A DNA stretch of 64,000 nucleotides from Zeugodacus cucurbitae. Its lineage: Eukaryota; Arthropoda; Insecta; Diptera; Tephritidae. Shown here one piece after another: positions 52,246-64,000 of the stretch. The first letter of the stretch is position 1, and the number at the start of each line of letters is the position of its first letter. A model generated the notes under the pieces. It made no database searches, had not been told where the DNA came from, and saw only the letters and a program-made list of their open reading frames with translations. The DNA lies in NCBI RefSeq assembly GCF_028554725.1, contig NC_071670.1, forward strand, positions 74,003,001 to 74,067,000, written 5' to 3'. Made by a program: the position numbers and the translations under genes.

Positions 52246-55200
52246 AAGGAACATGAGCGACGGCAACAGCCGAAAACTGAAAGTCTGCAGACAATCACAT
52301 TAGACTAACGATGTTTTCGAAAAAGTACTAATTGCGAAACCGCAACAGCCGAGGCACACAAGTGGAGCACACATGCGTGAACGCCGATTACCCACACTCA
52401 CTCATTCATCTCACCTCACCACTCACCTATTCCTATAGGCACTGGTATTGGCAGTGGCACTCAAGGCTCAAGCTCACGTGCGGACGGAGATAGTTCGCTC
52501 GTGCGTATGTAAATGTCTCAAGTCGTCGACACACACACTCGAGACACAGTGATAGGTATGGGTGAGTGTGTGTTCGTTGGTGGTTGACAAGTGTGGGGGT
52601 CGTCGAGCTGCGGATATTGGGAATGCAGTCGAAGTGTTAAAAACAATGGAAATTATTTTATTATACTTATTGTGTTTTCCACACACCGACTATGCACTGA
52701 GGAATTCTAATTGAAATTCCATTGCGACAGCGACAGCGACAACTGACTCGCTGTCACGTCTCTCCCCCATTTGAATGAAGGACCGTTATTCGAATAGTGA
52801 CTTGTGGGGGTGTGGCGGAAATAGCTCGGCTAAAGTGGGAGAACTGAAGAGTTGTGGGGGAGCAGAGCAGACCAATGTGTCACACACACATAGAATCGCG
52901 TTTTTCATGTAGTTTTATGATAAAGTCGATAAACTGCTTAGAAAAACTTAATTTACTTACATCTTCACCTCCATCCCTGGTAAAGTGGCATTTCTATTTA
53001 TCTTTCAAGCGCAAAAATTGAGAAGTTCATAGATTCTCTCTCCAATATGATTGGTTAACTTTCCAGAAAAGCTCACATATTACATAATTTCCAATTCAGA
53101 GGGACCTTTGAGGGACCAGAAGCTATTTTTCCGTACTTCTCAGTTAGTATTTATTTACTACTAAATCCCAGAATGAAAATGGTATCAATTAAGTATGGAT
53201 ACAATTTACCATCTTTATTTCCCTATATATTCCATCCTCTACCTTTTTCCAATAAATAAATGGTCCACCAAAATCAGTATATTTAGTTCCAATCCTTATT
53301 GAATACTCCAGAAATTCAGAACTTCCGACATATGTTGGGGTTCTCTTCCGGCCGTTACATTATATACAGCTTATTTTCTTAGAAGTAGTTTTCCAGTTTT
53401 ATTTTTAGAGTTTCTTCAAACAATTTACCAAACATTTTCAAACCAACGACGGATCCAAAATGTTTCAGATTACCAAATTCACCTGAGAATACATGGAATA
53501 GTGGAAAAAAATTGGGGAACTAGAAGAGCCCATGGAAAAGTGAAAACATTTTATTTAGAAAACTAATCTCATTTTGGATTTCATTTGATACATATTTTTA
53601 TTTCCGCTGATTCAATATTAAACGCTCAGGGCAGAGAGCCCCCAACCAGCTGCGAGGTGGATGCGAATAATTTTGTAACGAAACGAGCGACATTACCGAT
53701 TATGCTGGCACATATGCATTTTTATGTACCCGATTTTACTAACCTCCCCCCTTCGGCGCCATTTCTGCTTCTACTTCTGCTTCGGCTTTGCTTATGAAAT
53801 TTCTATTTTAATGTTTATTCTTCAAGTGTCTTGCGGTGCTTGCTTTTGGATTTTATGATATGAGCGCATGCATTTATGGCATATGTGCTGATTTTGGCTT
53901 GTATTGTTTTCTGTTTTGTGGTCTATTTATTTTTATGCGATTTGTCGAATTTTTCCATTCGCGTTTTTTTGTTCATTCGTTCCTTTCATTCACACACGAG
54001 TTCGCCTCTCCAGCATCGACGTGTTCGCATAAAGCACTAAAAATTTGCATTTAAGCAATAACAAGCATATGCTTCCACTTGGATGACTCGGCGCAGTGGC
54101 ACATTATGCCACACCATCTATAGTACATACTCGTACACCACACGAGCGCTGCCGAATGCATATGGCATATGAACTCATATTAAGTAAATGTGGATGTAAA
54201 ATAAACTTAGTTGCGGAATTTCGCTTTTTCGGCGTTAATGAATTGAATGGCTCATGAATTCGGCAACTTTACGATACTAGAGCATAGCGACTCGTTATTC
54301 CCGCTATAACGGTCACGCTCGCTGCATCGCCTGCGCCTGCACCGCCATCATCGGCACTGGCAACTCGCAGCAATTACGATTCCCCAAGGACATTTTACAG
54401 CCACGTTTGACATTTCATTATGTTAAAATTCACTAAACGGCAAATATGTAAAACAACACGCCGCATAATCGTAAAGACATCGTTTTTCATGCTCGCTCCT
54501 TGCGGGCGACTAGCAACACTCACACTCATTCGTTCCGTTTGCCGTTTGCCGTTCGAAGTGTGCAATGTTCGCCTGTCTATCGTTGTTGTATTTGTTGTTT
54601 TGCTTTGTGGTGTCAAGCGAAGTATGTCCTCGCCGCACCTTTGTCACATATTTTGTTGTTGCCATTGCTGACATTTCGAGCATTAAAGCGCGAGCACTAC
54701 TTGTAAGTGTGTATGTGCGTGTGTCTGTGTGTGCGGAGCGCTTGACTGTTAGTTCAATAATATCAAATTGCAATTTTCCCTTTACCATTTATTACTTCGC
54801 ATTTGCAGTTGTTGTTTGCTTTCTGAACTCTGCGGCTGCCGAGGGCCGAAGGTGGGGGACACCCGGTGTCCTCAGTGTCCCGTATCAGCAGTAACTGCAT
54901 TAGGAAAATCAAAACGATCTCATTATTTTTCGAAAAGATATCATATTTTACGCTCTTATGACTCTGTTACTGTTATACTGATATTGCACCGCGCCCTGTG
55001 TTGGCGTAAACAATATGTGTGCATGGCACACACCGCCCTGGCGGGCTAGCCACCCCCGAGGCGTGTGTAAGCGATCGGCTATGAGCTTAGTGCGATGTAC
55101 CCGCATCTGCAAATTGCGCCTGAGTAGCAACAGATTGCTACACGAACACACACATGCATTCAGGCCTCTGGGTGCGGTGGAAACATGAGACTTACACTTT

Positions 55201-58200
55201 GCCACAACAATCGTAAACACGGCGCACTGACGTCAAACCGGTTGCTGCAGTCTAGAATTATTAAGAATTCCAACTTTTTTTAGCCGCACTCGAATAAAGT
55301 AGTAACCGAGGAGGTGCCCCATCGCTCACAATCGGGACTCACACTCACATACAGAATTAGGAAGCGGAAGAGTTGAGATGAACGTGAAGGCAACGATTCC
55401 TCATTTGTCGCCTGCGGGTGGGGGCGTGCTAGGGAAATCCGACATCAAAGTGGAAATGGATGGACCGGGACGACTGATGGCCGCGATTGCTGAACGCCAG
55501 CCAAGCGAAGTTAACAAATTTGCTTCAGTGATTACTCTTCTCTTACTCGTTGACACTGCGAATTATATTTTATAAAGAAGACCGTCTTTAAGAGATTCCG
55601 CATGCCAAATGAAATCAAGTGCTGTGGCATCTCATCTGAATCGCCTAAAGGGATTCCTTCACAAATTCTCTGGTCTATGTTTCATTTTTGATTTTGTTCC
55701 TCTAGAGCTCGCTTTACGTCTCAATCCTTCCTCTGTTTAAAGCAGTTTTCGTCTGCTGACTGATGCTGCGGTTGATTACAAAAGTGACACTGTTTTCGCT
55801 GGTTATGTTGAATTTTTTGCGGTGTAATTCAACACCCGGCGCTGTCGATTCGCCCGAACATTGACAATGAAAATTTCCATAATCTAATATTGCGCAGTTA
55901 TAAGCCTTCAAATGATGCCCCTGGGGAGTTCGACTCCGGCAGTCCACTTACCGCCAGCAAGCCAGTCTGCAGTTGCCACCAACAGCAACAATAACTATTT
56001 GTCTCTGCCGCCGCCAGTGAACGTCGGCAATCGACGTCGTCTTTTTCATTTATTATCTACCCGCCGTTGTGGCAACTCTTAGCTTGTAATGCACACTTCA
56101 CGGCGCGTGTGTTCTCGCCGAGTGTCTCGTGGTGTTCGTGTCGTAGGTGCGTGCGTCGGTGTGCGGTGATGCGTGTGCATGTGTCATTTGGCGTATTTGC
56201 TGTCACATGAGGAAACTTGTAGCTTTTCGCACTGACGTTTTGCGGCAAGGCGTGAAATAAGAATTTTCGTATTCTGCGACCGTCCCGCTGCCTTTCAGCT
56301 CCTGCTTTTGGCTTGTTGCGTTGTTGCTGTTGTTGGCTTGGGATCGCTTTTGGATGTGTATGGAAATCTGAATTAAATCAACATGACGCTCTCCAGACGT
56401 ATGCATTGGGAATTCTCGGCGCTTTCATGCAGCGAACTCTCAACTGCTCGTCGACTGTCTTGCCGCACTGCGACTGCCACAGCACAAGCATTGGCGCGTA
56501 CCGTCAAACGCAACTATTATTGGAGGAGCGGGTGGGGCGCCTGTCAGTTGAGTGCTAGTAGTTTGCAGCGGTAGAACGTGTGTGGGTGTGTGTGTGTGGC
56601 AAGTTGTTTGTCAATGGACTATTTTGATTTTGCGTAAACGTGTGTCTGCCACAATCTGTTGTGGGCATGTATGAGTGGCGGTGGCTTGCAATTGTGTGTG
56701 TGTGTGGATGAAACACGCTATGAGGGTGGCCGTGCGAGCAAGGGGGTATGCAAATCACTTTTTGAATTCCTGTTGGACCAGGTAATCACATGAAATGCAG
56801 TGTGGGATACGCACGTCAGCCAGTCAGTCATCATCGAACAGTACTCACTGCGTGGTTGCCTCCACAACGGATGTGTGTGGCAAAAAAGTTTCGCTGCCAG
56901 TTCTCCCCTTTCATGGCAAACGCAAATTTATGCAGGCGATGTCTATTAGATTTCTAATTTATTATATACATGCAGGACATGCGCTCAAAGGCGAAGTAAT
57001 AATATCTTTTTCCCAAATGTTTTCTTTTATTTGAACAGTTATTTTGGCTTGCCACCGCCTGTGGCAAATGTGATCCGTTACCTTTTCGAAGCCTCACTGA
57101 GTTGAATTTGTTTATTAATCAGCAATTGGCTGACGCAATTGAACTAAAACCGAGAAACCGTATGGCATTCTGCAGATTTAATTGACTTTAATTTAGTGTT
57201 GCCATATATATTTAAAAAATTAATATTTCCAGCTTTGCTCATAAACATATTGAATTAAATCTTATACACTAGGGCGATCGTTTCAATCTGGGAATACCAT
57301 TACTTGACGCAAGTTGGAAGTCCATTCGGAGTAAGGAAACCCTTTTTAACAAGTTGATTTGATTTTCAAAAATGCGTATTTTTGTGTGTAATTTGGTCCT
57401 AATAATAATCCTATAATTCTGATCAGGTTTGATGCTGACTCATAACCGTAACTATTCATTGATTTTATTACTTTCTCGTCGGTCTTCGTCGATTTCAAAG
57501 ATAATGAAAATCTTGACATTACATACAGTAGAACTCATATTGATGAACTCAAAGAAGCCAAGCATAGAAGTTGTCAAATTGATTTGGAATTTTGGTTTAC
57601 GCTTGACTAAATTTAGACAGGGCCGAGGTACGGGAACTCGAAGAAGTTTAGGGAGCTCATATGTAAACATCTTCTCAACACTGAAACTTTGAGATTTGAA
57701 GGGCACCCTAATATCCACTTGTACATGGGTATATGATGGTTGGTGGATTGGTGGTTGGTATGTTCATATGTCTGCTCCGCCTTAGCAAAAGTCCTAATTG
57801 CGTTCGTTGCTTTTTAAGTGCGCAGAAAAGCTCTAAAGTTAATAAATAGCAAAATTATGTTGATGACTGCCGACAGCTCATTTCTTCGAGGCCGCGCTGC
57901 CGAAAACCATGTCGAATTGAAAGGTAATTTTTGGAAAATGCCTCTTGCCTGCTGCCTGCCACTCTGCCACCGCCAGTCGACAGCCGCCAGCGATATTAAT
58001 TGCATTCGAAAACTCCACTTATAAATCAATTACGAAGTTGAAGTGCGGAAAGATGAGCTGCAAGCGGCGGCGGACGCTGCGCCGTGCACCTGCTGGGCTG
58101 TCGGCGAATTAATGAGTCGAACTCTCGTCTTGCCGAGCTGCTAAGCTGACGAACTATATTGGGTATTACCCATTATCCATGAATGCGAATCGGAAATGAT

Positions 58201-59413
58201 GGAAAGTACATACACATATAGATATTAATAGTATATCCGAGTGTTCGAATGCTTGTTCGTTTGTTTGTTTGTGTACATAAATTTCATTTTACATTCAATT
58301 AATTTAATTTCAACACCATTAACTAGTCGACCTGGAATCATTGGCAGCCTGGTGGGAGCTCCAGAGAGCGCATTACCAAATCTAACAAAATAGGCAGTAA
58401 AACTTTGAGGCACCGAATCGATTCGCATAGCTACATACAAAAGAATTAATTGATTTATGTTTGAGTAAATACCAAGTATGTGCGTGTTGCAGAGTTAAGA
58501 TTGCGGAGAGCAACTACGATGGCAACAATTGTTGCAACATCTGCAACACATTCTGCGCCAATGTGGAAAGGCGAGTTAATATAATTAGAGAAGAATAAAC
58601 TTCGGAATTTTAATTAAAGTATAGCTCCACATGACTTTGAGGCAAACAACACCTCAGCACGTGTGCGCCGCAATTCCATGGCCAGTTCAACATTAGAGAG
58701 CTGTGGGATGGGAGGGATTTGAATGTTCGACATATATCAGAAATTGTGGTTTTGCACATGTTGCACTGCAGGTACTGTTATCAGAGTTAAATGTTTGAAT
58801 AAATTAAGATTCTTATTCATTGAAGTTACTATAATACATATTGCTCCTATATTTAGGCTAAGATTTGTGGATTCGCTAATATAATGGTTATTATATTTTT
58901 GACCAGAATTAGACTAAAATCGGACTTTGGTGTGAGTCTAGTTAGTTTTAATGGCTTGCGTTTGCCTCTAGATATAATAGAAGTGAATAGAAGTGGAAGA
59001 TGCTCTTGCTTCCACTTTATTACTCAAAAGAACTTTCGATTTTGTTTAGTTTCACACTGTACCTGAAAAAAGTCCAAAAACGTTCAACAATTTTGGAATT
59101 GGTAACCTGAATTGCGCTAAAAAACTGCCAGACGCTGGCACAATGCATCATTCGGTTGCAGGTTGTATACCAGTGAAAGGCTTCAAATGCCAACAATACA
59201 ATTACACAGATATGCCACCGATCATTGTCTGTCTGCGCGCCTAACATTCCCACTGGACTGCCTGTTTTCGGTGCGAACGGAGAGGGCCTTCGTTAGGACT
59301 CGGGCAGTGGCAGTTTGACAACAAGGCTGGTTGCAAATGGCCTTCGAAGCGCTTAAACGCACCACCAAGTCGCGAATGTAGCGGATCTGTGTGCGGTGGA
59401 GTCCCCGCACATT

Positions 59414-59446
59414 TATAGAGGGGAATTGTATTTTGCTACTCCAGTC
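59414..59446 (+). promoter_or_regulatory. Candidate TATA-like + initiator pair ahead of a 62-codon frame
   Basis: TTTATAGAGG (TATAGA at 59414) stands 29 bp before the A of CCAGTC (59443), a good match to the initiator core. The TATA is imperfect. An ATG 49 bp downstream (59492, A at -3) opens a 62-codon frame. The minus strand over the same DNA is also open for 85 codons, which argues that local composition favours open frames. I rate this as a weak promoter candidate. Confidence 0.2.
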
Positions 59447-59491
59447 TCGGCGCGATACAATTATATTGGATGGGCTCATTGTTTGCGGACA

Positions 59492-59680
59492 ATGAAATTT
59501 AATGGAAATGAGCTCCGTCGCCTGATACGAATATTCCGAGCAGTTAGGCGATGGTCGAAATTGGCAAAATCGAATTTACGTTTTTCAATAGAGTTCGTTG
59601 GTGGGAGAGGAGAAGCTTTCTTGCGACAACAATCTCTTCTAGTTGTGGATTGTACCATGGGAGGCCGATGGAGTGTCTAA
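59492..59680 (+). other. Small open frame, 62 codons, basic N-terminus
   Basis: The frame starts with ATG after ACA and ends in TAA. Residues 7-26 or so are strongly basic with spaced hydrophobic residues (contains RRLIRIFRAVRRWSKLAK), which would form a cationic amphipathic helix. The C-terminal half is mixed. There is no signal peptide, so a secreted antimicrobial role is unlikely without processing. Small ORFs of this size are common by chance here, and an 85-codon frame opposes it on the minus strand. Function is unknown and it may well not be a gene. Confidence 0.12.
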
Positions 59681-59689
59681 TGAATTTCA

Positions 59690-61370
59690 TCATATTTTCA
59701 GTTGCTTGGAAAATTCGAAAATTAATTAATGTTTTGTGATAAAAATTATTTTTTTTTTCAGGTAGTTTAGATGAATCATACGTCGTGTACTTGTAGTCCA
59801 CTCATCCATTTATTACAACGTCAGCTCCTCGGTTCTTAGTTGATAAATATTCCTGGCCAGTTGCTTAGAGTTGTCCTTATAGTTGTCCTGTCGCATAATT
59901 TGTCATTTTTTTAAGTGGCTGCCATAATTGCAAGCTGGCGGTGGGTTGCTGAGTTCGTGATGGCTCGTACGTAGGTCAACTCAAGGTGTATCGTATTCCA
60001 AGCAACGCCTTAAAATATAAATATAAACAGTGATGGCGCAGATAATCTTTTTGATGCATACTTTAAGGCGCGTCTAATGGCATTTTATATTTAAATAAAT
60101 GCGCGCCATTTTCCACTTGGACCAACGCCAGACTCCCACGCCTATTGTCTTGGGCCCAAGGCGTTGTTCACAAATGATTGTGTGAGTGTGTGCGTGGGTC
60201 TGCGAGCATTTCCAGCATTTGTTGTTGGTGCGGCACTGCAATAGTTGGTTGGGTGGTTGCTTGTTTTCGTTATCATAACAAATCCATACTTTTGCTCTTA
60301 TGAATTTATAATTTGGCCGAAACGGTTTTCTCGCTCATTGAGGGCTCGGCAATGCCGGCTGCCGTTCAGCGGCTCAAATTGTCTTTGCTTCTTCGAATTT
60401 TTTTTAAGCTCCAAAGCTGAATTGTTCCTTGTTTTTGACGCTTTGTTTTTGTTTCTCTGCGTGCCTGACAATGCAACGATTACCCACTAAGCCTATAAAG
60501 TTTTCCAACTTCGCCCATTCCGGTGTTGCGTTTTTTCTTCGCCTGCCGCAGAGATTACAAATAGCTCCGCCGTTTCTTCCGACCCCGCTCCGCAGCCATC
60601 TTGGGCTTTAAACTAGCATTTAAATGCATTGAATGCTTTATATGGTCCACGAGCATACACACACACACACTCGCAAATGACGAGCACTTAGCCTGGTATA
60701 TGGCGAAGAGCGTGTGTGCTGGAACGCCAAGGCCTCTTCATTGTTTTCGTATGCTGGCAACGTTCTGGTGATGAGCACATTTAACTGATCCTAAATGGTT
60801 TTTTAACGGCACATTTAATCCATAAATATGCCTGGGTGGTCGTCGCTACATTCTGCGAGCTTCGCTCGGCATCGCGTCCTTCGCGTAGTTCGCTTGCGAA
60901 GGTCTTCGACAGTCGCTGTAGCGTTGAACTGGCAAGCATATGTGGAATCCGTATTTGTCTTCATTTGAGCTTGAGCTTTAACGGCTGTTTTAAACAAAGT
61001 TGGCCTTTACGAGTTTTATTGTCAGCGCACTTTGCTTTGCCTGCAACTTTGCACATCCCAACTACACAACTTCGTAATGGCCGCAGCTCATATTTGAGCC
61101 ATAAACTTCCGAATGCAAATAAAAGCTGTGAAAAAGTAGGCAAGACATATTAAGGCTTCACACACACATATTTACTAGAGAAGGCGGATAATCGTCTGGG
61201 ATTTGCCGAAAGCAATTGCCTTACGAAGCAACCAGACGACAAGTTCCGTTAAATAAACAGGTACACAAACAAAAAATGCTTCGATTTGAATTACATAAAT
61301 GTCAACAAATTGGAAATAAATGAATTGCTGAATGGAATAAAAACGGAAGTGGTTAAAGGGGGTTTTTGCC
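59690..61370. other. Non-coding stretch, no gene recognised
   Basis: It includes a TTTTTTTTTTCAG acceptor-like tract at about 59760 with no matching nearby donor, a CA run (60656-60671) and overlapping short ORFs on both strands. Nothing was recognised. Confidence 0.5.
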
Positions 61371-61375
61371 CAACA

Positions 61376-61863
61376 TTAAAATAACGTAAGGGTCTGGACT
61401 GGTTCTTTTGTGCATGTTGAAGGGTGACCATTGCCCCCCAGAGTCATACGGGAACACATCAAAATGGCACAGTTGAACGGGGTTTTCCATGTGCTTGTGA
61501 CATTAAATAAGGTTTGAGTGCCAGATCCCTCAAAGTTGTACTTAGAGCCTCTGTCTAAATTTTTCAGGGCACTTTTCGTATATTTTATGGATGGCCCAGT
61601 CACATTTTGTATATAAGGTCCTCATATATTAGAACTCCAGGAAAAGGTCTATCCACTTCCAATAGCCGATGTGCTAGTTGTCCGTAAGTAATGGAGAAGC
61701 TCAGATAAATACGAGGAATGGCTGTGGTGAAAAGTTTTCTTTGATTGGACGTTAAAGAGAGTGCTGACGTGGGGTCGGTGACGATGCGTGGAGACGCAAC
61801 AGCTGTGGCGAGCAAAGAAGCGTAAATGACCAAAGCACTTAGGGCGAAATTTCCACATTTCAA
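61376..61863 (-). pseudogene. Possible broken secreted-protein reading frame
   Basis: On the minus strand a frame from 61863 to 61600 starts (at TTG, no ATG) with KCGN, then a classic signal-peptide hydrophobic core (FALSALVIYASLLATAVAS) and a mixed, non-repetitive region ending YEDLIYKM-stop. At that point a second frame, shifted by one base, stays open to TAA at 61376 (contains TGPSIKYTKSALKNL). Joined by a single-base shift they would give a secreted protein of about 160 residues. The missing ATG and the shift suggest a decayed gene, an exon whose start lies upstream, or a chance pair of frames. I do not recognise a family. Codon use is unremarkable. Confidence 0.2.
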
Positions 61864-61899
61864 AACAATGTTCGTATGTGTGGCTTGATGAGGGCATTA

Positions 61900-64000
61900 G
61901 ATACTCATATGAACTCGTATGTATGTTTGTATGTATATGTTGTGCGTCATGTAATTCGGAATAAGAATATTTACATGTGTGTGGTGTGTAGTGCATTCAA
62001 ATTAGAGCGAGTGTCCGCATGTGAGCTCCTTGTATGTGTGCACACCAATAGGAATATTTGAAGATTCGCTCCCTACTTTCATCGAAGGCGCTATCCTCTC
62101 CTTCGACGCTGTGCATTTGTCACCCATGTGCCCAGTGCTTTTTCATTTCACGCTTAAATTAAGACATTTACCACAATCGATGTCCTATCTATGCGCCGCA
62201 TGGAAGTTCAATAGCTCCGGGAAGTTGTTGTCGTTTTCTTTATTTGTTTTTACTCACACTCAGGGAACGATGGGCGAGATCGCACTTTGACGGCGTTATG
62301 TGAAGCGAAGGAAACCGAAGTGGGTCCGAAGGGGACGGCAGCCGGTAATAGTAAAATATGGTGGAAGTAAATTTGCGCTTAAGTGCATTTAATTTATTGG
62401 CAGTGGTGAACAAACGAGTGCGGTTCCTGAAACACTTTCTGTCTCATAAGTCATAATAGAAACGGAATTGAAAAACTCTGCCTAACACACTCGAGTCCAA
62501 AAATAATTTTCGCTTATTTGCAGTAATTGGCGGCATGTCGATTACTTTCTCGGGGGCGAACGTGGGCGAATGCAATGAAAGTTTAATTGTGAAATGTGGC
62601 GCAAGCGGCAGCTCTGTGTGAGTGCATGGCGCACCCTGCTTCCACACACACATATCTACACACTCGAACGCCTCTATTATTGTGGTTCTCTTTAAACACC
62701 GCAACAGCGAAGCGACGCCAATCTGGGCATTAAGCCCGACCGTTTGACAACAGGGCGCAGGACGTAGGACGCAGGCGAATCGATACTGCAAAACCAACAG
62801 AGCAAAAGGAAGCGAGCAAACGATCTCGTATGTTGTCTGATAGTTTGTGTTGTCGTGGAACGTGCTGCAGCAAATGTTTGCCGAGCTTAACTTGAGTGTT
62901 AAACACAAGCAGCTGTCGCGTTGTCTGGCCGCCCGCCTGTTCGTGCGGTTTCTAGCGTCCTCCGACGTCCCATATCCGACGTCGGCCGCATTGTCGCTAG
63001 TTGCGGTGTGGCAATTTGCTGTGGCATGTTGCACGCAGTAACTTCTTCCGTAACGGCCTTCTCTTCTTGCACACACACACATTCATTGGCGACCGAGCGA
63101 CATTCTTTCTGCCAGCCAACAACAACAACGCGGCAGGCAGGGTGCTTGCCGAATGGCTATGGCTGCTTGTTGGACGGTCGGGAGATTTCTTTCCGATATA
63201 TTTTCGCTTTCGACAAAGTGCTCGCCGTCGCCATTGTTTTTGCCGTATTAGTTGGACAAGTGCTATTGGTTATTGCCTTTTTGTAAGCTGCGCCGCACCA
63301 AAGTTTACTTAAAAGCAATTTGAGTTATCGAGCCGCTGCCATGTTTATGGATTTTTTATCCCTTGCCTCGGACGCGCGCACATACATGCCGCTCGACAGT
63401 CGCAGACTTTACTGTTGGATTTGTTGTTGTTTTCTGTTCCTTTTTTTACTCAAACCCGTGAACTTTTAACTGCGTTAAAAAAGCTGGGCGCTGCGTTGTC
63501 TTAACCTCGAAAGGTACTTGTGAGAGCACGGAGGAGGGGCGGCAGGACTGGGTTGACAATTTTCGCTATAAATAAGAAAACAGTGGCTTTCGCCACATTC
63601 ATTGCACTTTCGCATTTTCTTTTCAAGTTAAGTTTACTTTGGCCTTTATGTGCTTTACTCTTGTTCCCCGCGCTCCGGGCGAGACAGTCCACTATACCAG
63701 TTGCTGTTGCTGTTAATGGAAGGCATCTTGGGTGTTTGAGCAAATAGAAAATTGATAATTAATTATTAATGCAATGCTCGATTTCATTCATGCTTCCCTG
63801 ATCATTGACTCTCGAGTGCTTGTGGATGATTGCCTCGTCGGGTTTGTATTATTTATTTACATTTGGCATTCGATTTTAATTTAATTTTGATGTGATACAC
63901 TTGGCTCTGTTGTATCAACACGTCCTTAATATTCTTAACAGGTTTGGCAAACGAATATTTATCGATTACTTGCATTATTAAGAGGACCGCAGAGTGTCGA
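61900..64000. other. Non-coding stretch, no gene recognised
   Basis: The minus-strand ORF 62444-63082 (212 codons) overlaps open plus-strand frames, is Cys/Ala/Arg-rich from local composition and has no domain. The end of the window is AT-rich with a TAATTA cluster (63754-63770). No RNA gene was seen. Confidence 0.5.
63754..63770. promoter_or_regulatory. TAATTA-type homeodomain motif cluster
   Basis: GATAATTAATTATTAAT holds several overlapping ATTA/TAAT cores, followed by GCAAT. This is the preferred core of Antennapedia-class homeodomain factors. In AT-rich DNA this has little specificity, so it is only a pointer for comparison between species. Confidence 0.25.

Larger units (their letters stand above)
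48400..59380. other. Non-coding stretch, no gene recognised
   Basis: AT-rich blocks (48.4-49.1, 50.4-51.8, 52.9-53.6, 57.1-57.7 kb) alternate with balanced sequence. It holds an AGAGAC repeat (51136-51150), a TTG/CTG run (52213-52245), a GCGACA triplet repeat (52724-52742) and a TG run (56579-56598). A string CAGTAGAACTC at about 57525, after TA, resembles a pogo-type end but has no partner. Small ORFs are scattered on both strands. None has a recognisable domain. Confidence 0.5.

Noticed and set aside
57525..57545. TA followed by CAGTAGAACTC, like a pogo-type transposon end
   Set aside because: No inverted partner was found within several kb. Only a dozen bases match, which is expected by chance in 64 kb.
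62444..63082. 212-codon ORF on the minus strand
   Set aside because: It overlaps several open plus-strand frames, is biased to Cys/Arg/Ala by local composition and starts in a CACA repeat. No domain or signal is seen.

Overview
The window is non-coding animal DNA, most likely from a higher fly (drosophilid- or tephritid-like; I cannot name the species). The basis is the texture: many short CA/TG and CAA/CAG-type runs, CATACATA/TGTATGTA stretches, compact intron signals of fly type (CTAAT branch site, TTTCAG acceptor) and small DNA-transposon relics of kinds common in flies. Bacterial or viral architecture is absent: there are no long adjacent ORFs, operons, tRNAs, rRNAs or CRISPR-like arrays. 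I found no ORF with a recognisable protein domain. The longest ones are about 200-235 codons, are scattered, overlap ORFs on the other strand, and look like chance ORFs.

The window is best read as part of a very large intron or a gene desert. Balanced-composition blocks rich in simple repeats and possible regulatory motifs alternate with AT-rich blocks (about 6.3-7.0, 8.7-9.4, 11.0-11.5, 27.8-28.5, 30.0-33.2, 36.4-37.4, 47.8-49.1, 50.4-51.8, 52.9-53.6 and 57.1-57.7 kb) that show little structure.

The best-supported features are two small transposon relics. One is a 173-bp piggyBac-type MITE with TTAA duplications (32305-32477). The other is a 552-bp pogo/Tigger-type MITE with TA duplications and an internal duplication (43357-43908). 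A 17-bp-stem hairpin lies at 48295-48338 and a triple direct repeat of nuclear-receptor half-sites at 28833-28852.

The minus strand between about 45.5 and 42.2 kb carries the best evidence of a transcript. It has a 69-nt segment with every mark of a fly intron (42245-42313). The sequence before it contains an ATG-initiated short reading frame, and a further candidate coding exon 2.9 kb upstream matches it in phase. The pogo-type MITE would sit inside the long intron of this model. Other weaker candidates are a plus-strand internal exon (30774-30892), a broken signal-peptide-bearing reading frame on the minus strand (61376-61863) and three TATA/initiator pairs (13255, 45892, 59414). All gene-like calls here rest on reading alone and need RNA-seq or cross-species alignment.
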